Shown here in pieces: positions 58,497 to 64,000 of a stretch of DNA of 64,000 nucleotides; position 1 is the stretch's first letter; every line of letters begins with the position of its first letter. The DNA lies in NCBI GenBank assembly GCA_020631735.1, contig CM036170.1:72183737-72247736 (forward strand), read 5' to 3'. This DNA comes from Saccharum officinarum (Eukaryota; Streptophyta; Magnoliopsida; Poales; Poaceae). The translations under genes and the position numbers were made by a program. The notes beneath the pieces were generated by a model. The model worked only from the letters and a program-made list of their open reading frames with translations. It did no database searches and was not told the DNA's origin.

Positions 58497-59243
58497 TCAA
58501 GCACAACTTGGTACCCAAACCATGTTGGGTCCACTAAGGTTAGTCATAAGAGACTTAGGCACCCAAATGGCCTTTATGCTAGCACGTGGTGAACCAATCA
58601 CCTTTCTAGCACAAGTGTCATTTTTGGGCCTCCTAAGCATATTTGAATCAATTGTTGAGTTGAGCTTAGGAGTGTTACCCATAGGAGAATCCATACTTAG
58701 ATGTCCCTTTCCTCGGCAAGGGTAGCAAATGTGGCGCTTGATCTTATAGGACATCTTCTTGTCTTGCTTCTTGTTTGCTATCTCGCTAACGAGCCTCTTT
58801 GTTGATGATGCCAAGCTTTCATCCTTCATGGAGGGACATGATGCAATTTCATGACCCTTCTCATTGCATCCATAACACTTCCTCTTGCTTCTTCTTGTCT
58901 TGTTCTTTGAAAGTGTGGCTTGGTCATCAACCTTGTTGGAACACATAGAGGCATTGTGTCCCAAGTTGGAGCACTTGACATGAGTCATCTTCTTCCTCTC
59001 TTGAATCTTGCTCATGCCCTTCCTTTCTTTCTTCAAGGTGCAATCTCTCACGTGGTGACTCTCTTTCTTGCACTTGAAGCAAGTGATGGGAGTCTTCTTT
59101 GGTTGAAGTTGCACCTTAGTGGCCATGGGGGTTTTGCTGTTTTGCCCAGGTGCGGCACTATCGCACTTGGGTGCGGCACTGCCACACTGTGTATTCTGGA
59201 CAGATTGCATATTTGCAAATTGATCACTGGTGCATATTTGCAA
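58497..59243 (-). pseudogene. Sire B gag C-terminal part with zinc knuckles
   Basis: A 248-residue minus-strand frame with four CCHC-like motifs: residues 55-68 intact, 88-101 lacking the first Cys, 123-136 intact, 173-186 with Ser in place of the last Cys. It ends WVPKSLMTNL, then PNMVWVPSCA and a stop, which resembles the gag/pol boundary of Sirevirus elements. No pol follows, so pol was deleted. The N-terminal codons (59220-59243) come from block B sequence because block B truncates the element at 59220. Confidence 0.7.
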
Positions 59244-61354
59244 ATTGCGATTAATCCATTGTAAATAATTTGGCTAAAAAGTTCCTCTATCAGGGCTACT
59301 TACTTACTTCTACTGTTTGACAGTATCCTGTTCCTCAAATCCAATCAATGTTGGTGCTTCTGCACGTCTCAGATCCTCCGTAGTCCCCTGAAAAAAAATA
59401 TGCAAGACAAAATCATAATCTTACATACTATGAATGGCAAGAAGCATTTGATAGTGCTGCTGCTACTAAACATGTGGTCAGAATCAATTAAGATGCATCA
59501 GCTTCACTGGTACCAAATAATGCTAAACCAGCCAACCAACTCTTGCGCCTGCAGCCTATCTACTTCTACTCGCTGTTTCAGTGATATAGCAGAACCCTAA
59601 TCGGTCAGAAGAGTGTGTGCTTGCGAGACAGCAGTGTGTGATATTATTTGTTTCCAACAAGAGATCACAGATGAGAAGGAACAAATACTTGTAATAGTTC
59701 TCAAGTCAGCACCACTAACAAATGACCACAAGTTGTACAGAAAATTTTATCAGTAATTCTCTTTTGCTCATAACCTATCAGCTACATGCCTTAATATTCA
59801 GTTTTGGGTTCAAAATAGTTTGACAAAACACTACTCTGACTAATCACTTCTACCAGATTACAAGGATATGGATTAACTTCAAAATTTTGCTACAAGTCCA
59901 CTGCTATAGAGCTCCCTTCGGAAACAAAACCACAAACATTATATCCACATGCAGTTTTTCAGAAGCCAGAATATTAAGACTAACATGAAGCAGATACGCG
60001 CAGTTCAGAACAAATAATTGCACCATACCAGCCAGGCACGAAGCACCTTGCCCAATTCTAGAAGTGGCCTTGGAGGTTACTGTCCAAAAAGTTCATTTGG
60101 TGTACTTGGCAATGTGTAATGAGCAAATGGTATTATAAGTCATAAGTCATCTCCTTTTTCCTAATTGAACAAATATTGCCCTGGACTTCAGAATTGGGAC
60201 TACAGGTGATATTGACCCTTGAACTCATTTTGCATTGACAATTCCTAGGAGAAATTACACTTTGAATTAAGGGATCACTTATATTATTAATGAAAAAGGT
60301 ACACAGTTTTTTTTAACGAACGGTGAGATTGGCAGCAACACTACACAATTCTTGCTTGCAATGACAGTGTCCAGGTATGCATCGTCTTGAATTTTCAAAG
60401 GAATTATTTCCTAAATCCTTTCACAACTGTTAATCAAATCCTAATATCATTCCACAAGGTTTCCCATTTGCTGCTGTAGTGATATACTATCCGACATTCC
60501 AATCAAATCAGATCCTAAATTTTGAATATTCATACAAAGCAACCAAACATCCAGAATGTGTTGAGTTGAATATTGTATTACATCTTGCGGGCAAAACATA
60601 TAAACCAATCAACAGATGCAAGCTAGGTCGCCCGTACCAGCAAAAGAAGAAGCTTAGGCGTCCAGACCCCGGGGCCGCAACGGGAGCACCACGGCGGTGG
60701 CGTCCACCACGTTGTGGCATTCCCTCACCGTCGTGACGCCAGAGATGGAGCTGCCTTCACGACGCACCACGTGCTCCACATCACCGTTGTGGATGGCCAG
60801 ATGACCGGAGATACGGCGCGGCCGCGGTGCGCGTGGGGCCGAAGGCTGGACGAGCGGAGCAGCTGAGGCGTGGGGCCGGAGGGTGGAGGAGCCGAGGTGC
60901 TGACCACGCAGTGGAGGAGCGGAAGACGGCGGATGAGCGGACGAGCGGAGGAGGCGGAGCTGCTGGGCCGGCCGCGCGGGTTCCGTTACGGGGCGGCGCC
61001 GGGACTTGCTAATTTTGGCGCTCGCATTGCGTCTTCGCTAATTTTGAACAGTGTCTTAATTCTAAATCTAATCCACGTTCCTCTGTGTTGTCCTTCCTAT
61101 GTGTTCTTCCTTCATTCATTCCTCCAAATTCCATCCGATTCCCAGTCATATTTGGTATCCAATTTGGTCGGTCCTCGGTAAATTGTCCATTTCATCTCTC
61201 CGTAATCTTGAGTGGTAGATTTCTAGTGTTTTGTTAGGCTCTTCGCTAGTACTGCAATTTAAATTCTTTGATTGGGTGTGAATCCCAGAGCCAACCGGAT
61301 TCGGGTGGACTACATGGTTTTTTAAAACAAATATGGTATTCCACCACAAATTAA

Positions 61355-61492
61355 GGTCCTGTTCGATAGGGATCCTTCCAAAAACTCCTCATTCTTCACT
61401 GGAAAAAATAGTTTCGAATGGCTCATCCTACTAAGCATTTTGATAAAAGCCCTTCTATAAGAGCCAGAGAAAAGCCCTACCCAAACGGGACC
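61355..61492 (+). mobile_element. Tourist-like MITE inside block B
   Basis: Ends GGTCCTGTTCGATAGGG and CCCTACCCAAACGGGACC with TAA on both sides; orthologous to 23009-23144. Confidence 0.75.
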
Positions 61493-61679
61493 TAATTAGG
61501 AATATAATGTTTCTCAAATATCATGATGTATATAAAAATGTCATTAAAAACACCTGTGCACATTTCCCCAATAATAGTGCTAGAGTTGTATTCATTGCCT
61601 TTTTAAAGGTGGTTAGCGCCCCGGTTAAATCAACCATCTGGTATTCGTAATGACCGTTTTGAACACCGTCTTAAATTCA

Positions 61680-62100
61680 TCCCTTGGCTATAATAAAATT
61701 TGATGGTAGCCCGCCATAAGATCCAAACTAGAGAACCATTGAGCGTGGGCTAACTCATCCAAAAAATTCCTCAATAATGGGCACCAGGTATCTAATCTTC
61801 GTTGTAATAGCATTGTATCAAAAATCAACACAAAAGTGTCAGGTAGAGTCCTTTTTCTTCAGTAGCAGAACAAATAAAGAGAAGGGGTAAGAACTCGACT
61901 GAATAATTCTAGACTCTCATGAGTCTGTCATCCAATTTGGTCCTTGATCACAGGAGGATAGCAATAGGGGTGCACACCGACAGGAATCACACCAGGAACC
62001 AAAGGAATCACGTGATCACGATCATGAGAAGGCGAAAGTTTATCCGGCTTCTCAAACACAGTGGAGAACTCGTCCATGTTGGAAGGCTGGTGGAAGGTTC
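61680..62100 (-). pseudogene. Decayed gypsy reverse transcriptase fragment (block B)
   Basis: The counterpart of 23340-23777 on the minus strand, with the same broken reading frames and a few extra changes, including a short deletion around 62075. Confidence 0.7.
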
Positions 62101-62153
62101 AATAGAGTAGCAGGTTGGTCAAAACCCATAACAGCACGTACAAACACCACCGA

Positions 62154-62279
62154 GGTCTTGTTTGGATGCATGTATATCCACTTCAATCCATATGTGTTGG
62201 AGTGGGATAGAATGGAATTTAGTTCAATTTCACTTCAACATGTGAATTAAGATGAATACATGTGCATACAAACAAGACC
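62154..62279 (+). mobile_element. Palindromic MITE in block B
   Basis: Ends GGTCTTGTTTGGATGCATGT and ATGTGCATACAAACAAGACC are inverted repeats. It is the counterpart of 28947-29072. Confidence 0.7.
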
Positions 62280-62569
62280 TGGGCCATTTGGAAGCAAGGA
62301 AGAGAAGTCCTACAACAATATCTGGTTCCTTGATAAGGCAGCAGCATCCGTCTTTCAGTCCAATGAACCTGCATTGGACTATAGGACTTCAACCAGTCCA
62401 TTCCCAAAATTAAGTCATAACTATTTACAGGAAGAACTCTCATATTAGAACAGAAGGAATAGCCCTGCACTTGCCTCAGCCTAGACAAACTAAGAAGTAC
62501 ATGATAAACGAGCACCATCAGCCCACTTGAACAGACACTGGAAAAGGCAAAGGTGAAATCCCAGTACAC
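62280..62569 (-). pseudogene. Decayed gypsy protease-like fragment (block B)
   Basis: Minus-strand frame containing VLPVNSYDLILGMDWLKSY then SPMQVHW, a retropepsin C-terminal signature of gypsy elements. It lies upstream (minus strand) of the reverse transcriptase fragment. Confidence 0.65.
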
Positions 62570-63237
62570 GTTTGTGCCAATGTAGCACTGAGAAAGGTGT
62601 GAGAACTAATAAAATCTGTCAAAATCAGCATAGAGTTTGCCTTGAATGGTACGGTACCTCGGAGCTGCAAAGTTTTGGAGCATGCTTCCCAACGACGGTA
62701 GCCACAGAAATAGCAATGAGCGGTTGGTCCGCAGATTCAGAGACTTGTTCAGATTCAGGCGGCACTTCAGCTATCTGATGAAACAAATCCCCAAACTCCT
62801 AATAGCATGTAATTGCACTACTACAGGACAGGCATGATTGGACCAAAACTTTCCTGTGTCATGACAGTGGACAAGAAAGCACAAAATTTTCAGGACTGAC
62901 TAGACATCTTGGGTAGATTTTTTTGTTTGATGTCTTTCACTTTTTCAGCAAATCAAAAGTTGCCACGTGACATGTCACACACAACAAAGATAAAAGAAAA
63001 TACAACTCATATACGTCACATGACAACTTCTGAAAGATTTTGATGTATGTTATCTTCCACTTTCAAAAAATCAAAATCTGACTAGACAAAAAATACAGCA
63101 GGTACCCAGCCAAAAGGAACATCTTACAGAATACAACACATATACACCGAGAACAAATAGAAAATCACAAAACATGTGAAGGAGAGTAGCACTCGCAGAG
63201 AGCAGTAGAGCACATTCTGTGGAGCAGAATACAGAGA

Positions 63238-63576
63238 TGTTGAGATATCACTTCACCATGGCTCGATTAACACACGGTAGGAGTGGATTTGTAAGCAGTA
63301 GCAATTACATCAAGCAATCGCTCGCCTCTCACGCCTCCGGCACAGCCGGCCAGTTCGTTTCGACTCAGTTCCCCCCTTCTCCATGCCTCCCCTTTCTCTT
63401 AACTACTACGAGAGTACGAAACGGATACGGCAACTTCATGGGCTGGTCTTCCATTCTGGGCCGCGATAACGCTTGTTGGGCTTAGTCTGTCGAACTGGCC
63501 TTCTTGAAGTGGATGAGCCCGTGCCAAGCTCTACCAGGCTCCTGCCATCCTCCTCCTTGCCTCTAGCATCGCCTGT
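63238..63576. other. Unclassified DNA between block B and the last LTR
   Basis: Short ORF on the plus strand at 63219-63485 with no recognisable domain. No feature seen. Confidence 0.3.
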
Positions 63577-64000
63577 TGAAAGTCCTATGTTTGGTGTTGG
63601 TAATTAGTGACAATGCCTAAGTACTAATCCCATGTCTAAGTTGTATGTAGCATATGAGGATTAGTACACTCCAAGGTTGGTGGCAAGATGGACATGGTGA
63701 TCATGATGGCCACACTTGGATTTGGACGCAACCCTACGTGATCAAGGCAAAGGTATATGCTTAAGGGTTGTGTTTTAGTAACCAAGACACCTAGTGGGTG
63801 TGGTTACATTATAGGATAGATAGCCGTACTATAAAGAGGGGAATGACGCGGCTATTGAACTCCTAAGTGCCTCTAGATGTGCATTTCATGATCATATGCA
63901 TTTGGATAGAACTAATATCGCCTCGAAAAATGATTGTGAAAATGCTAACACACTCACACATGACGCGTCCGGTCGTTCAGGGAGCTTACTGGACTCTAAC
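63577..64000 (+). mobile_element. Partial LTR of the solo-LTR family, internally deleted and cut by the window end
   Basis: Starts TGAAAGTCCTATG and matches 56109-56495 closely, then jumps from CACACATGA directly to CGCGTCCGGTCGTTC, which corresponds to about 56810. About 314 bp are missing. It continues past the window. Confidence 0.85.

Larger units (their letters stand above)
59220..63237. repeat. Duplicated block, copy B (4018 bp), without the LINE
   Basis: It matches 20877-30048 without 23778-28909. The empty target AATAGAGTAGCAGGTT is at 62101-62116. It has the same GC-rich core (60650-61010), the Tourist-like MITE (61355-61492), the palindromic MITE (about 62154-62279) and the gypsy fragment. 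The left edge joins Sire B, the right edge joins unrelated DNA. Confidence 0.9.

Noticed and set aside
1..64000. CRISPR arrays, operons, rRNA genes
   Set aside because: The direct repeats seen are transposon subterminal repeats, LTR arrays and minisatellites; nothing resembles bacterial gene organisation.

Overview
This window is nuclear DNA from a plant, most likely an Andropogoneae grass (sorghum, sugarcane, Miscanthus or maize relatives). The evidence is spliced genes with GT/AG introns, a plant-specific EFR3/SRL2-type ARM-repeat protein, CACTA subterminal TTTGCCGAG repeats, many Tourist-like MITEs whose ends read GGCCTTGTTTAGTTC, an Au-type SINE tail ending in (TTG)n, and nested Sirevirus-type Ty1/copia elements with very long LTRs. 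There are no bacterial operons, rRNA genes or CRISPR arrays.

Layout. 1-5600 is intergenic: the end of a CACTA element, AT-rich repeats, an inverted pair of one repeat family, and MITEs. 5596-6650 holds a small intronless gene for a 172-residue single-pass membrane protein. A MITE sits just downstream of its apparent TATA box. 6650-10470 is repeats, ending in a three-layer nest: a Tourist-like element interrupted by a second MITE and by a retroposed insert with a 17-bp target duplication. 10868-20481 (minus strand) is the main gene: 19 coding exons that splice in frame into a 1000-residue EFR3/SEMI-ROLLED LEAF 2-like protein. Its largest intron (13088-15700) has collected a deleted copia element, SINE pieces, a MITE and a CA microsatellite.

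20877-30048 is a roughly 4-kb repeat block carrying a decayed gypsy pol fragment, split by a 5.1-kb L1-type LINE. The same block lies at 59220-63237 without the LINE, so it gives a sequence-verified empty site. 30050-38510 has GC-rich promoter-like DNA, exon-like fragments I cannot name, a possible small minus-strand transcription unit, MITEs and a degenerate tandem array of about 120-bp units at 36700-37560.

38511-59219 is a nest of LTR retrotransposons. The 5' part of a gypsy-type element (LTR plus partial gag) is interrupted by a plus-strand Sirevirus-like element (Sire A, 40702-50872, with an extra truncated PBS/gag piece). It is then cut by a minus-strand, pol-less Sirevirus-like element (Sire B, LTR 51165-53203), which itself contains a solo LTR with perfect 5-bp target duplications (56109-58079). 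A further partial LTR of the solo-LTR family runs off the window end from 63577.

Only the EFR3/SRL2-like gene and the 172-residue gene look like intact host genes. The most notable points are the duplicated block with its LINE empty site, the LTR arrays built on a CpG-rich palindrome, repeated polypurine-tract modules shared by two Sirevirus families, and the transition-only premature stops in Sire A.
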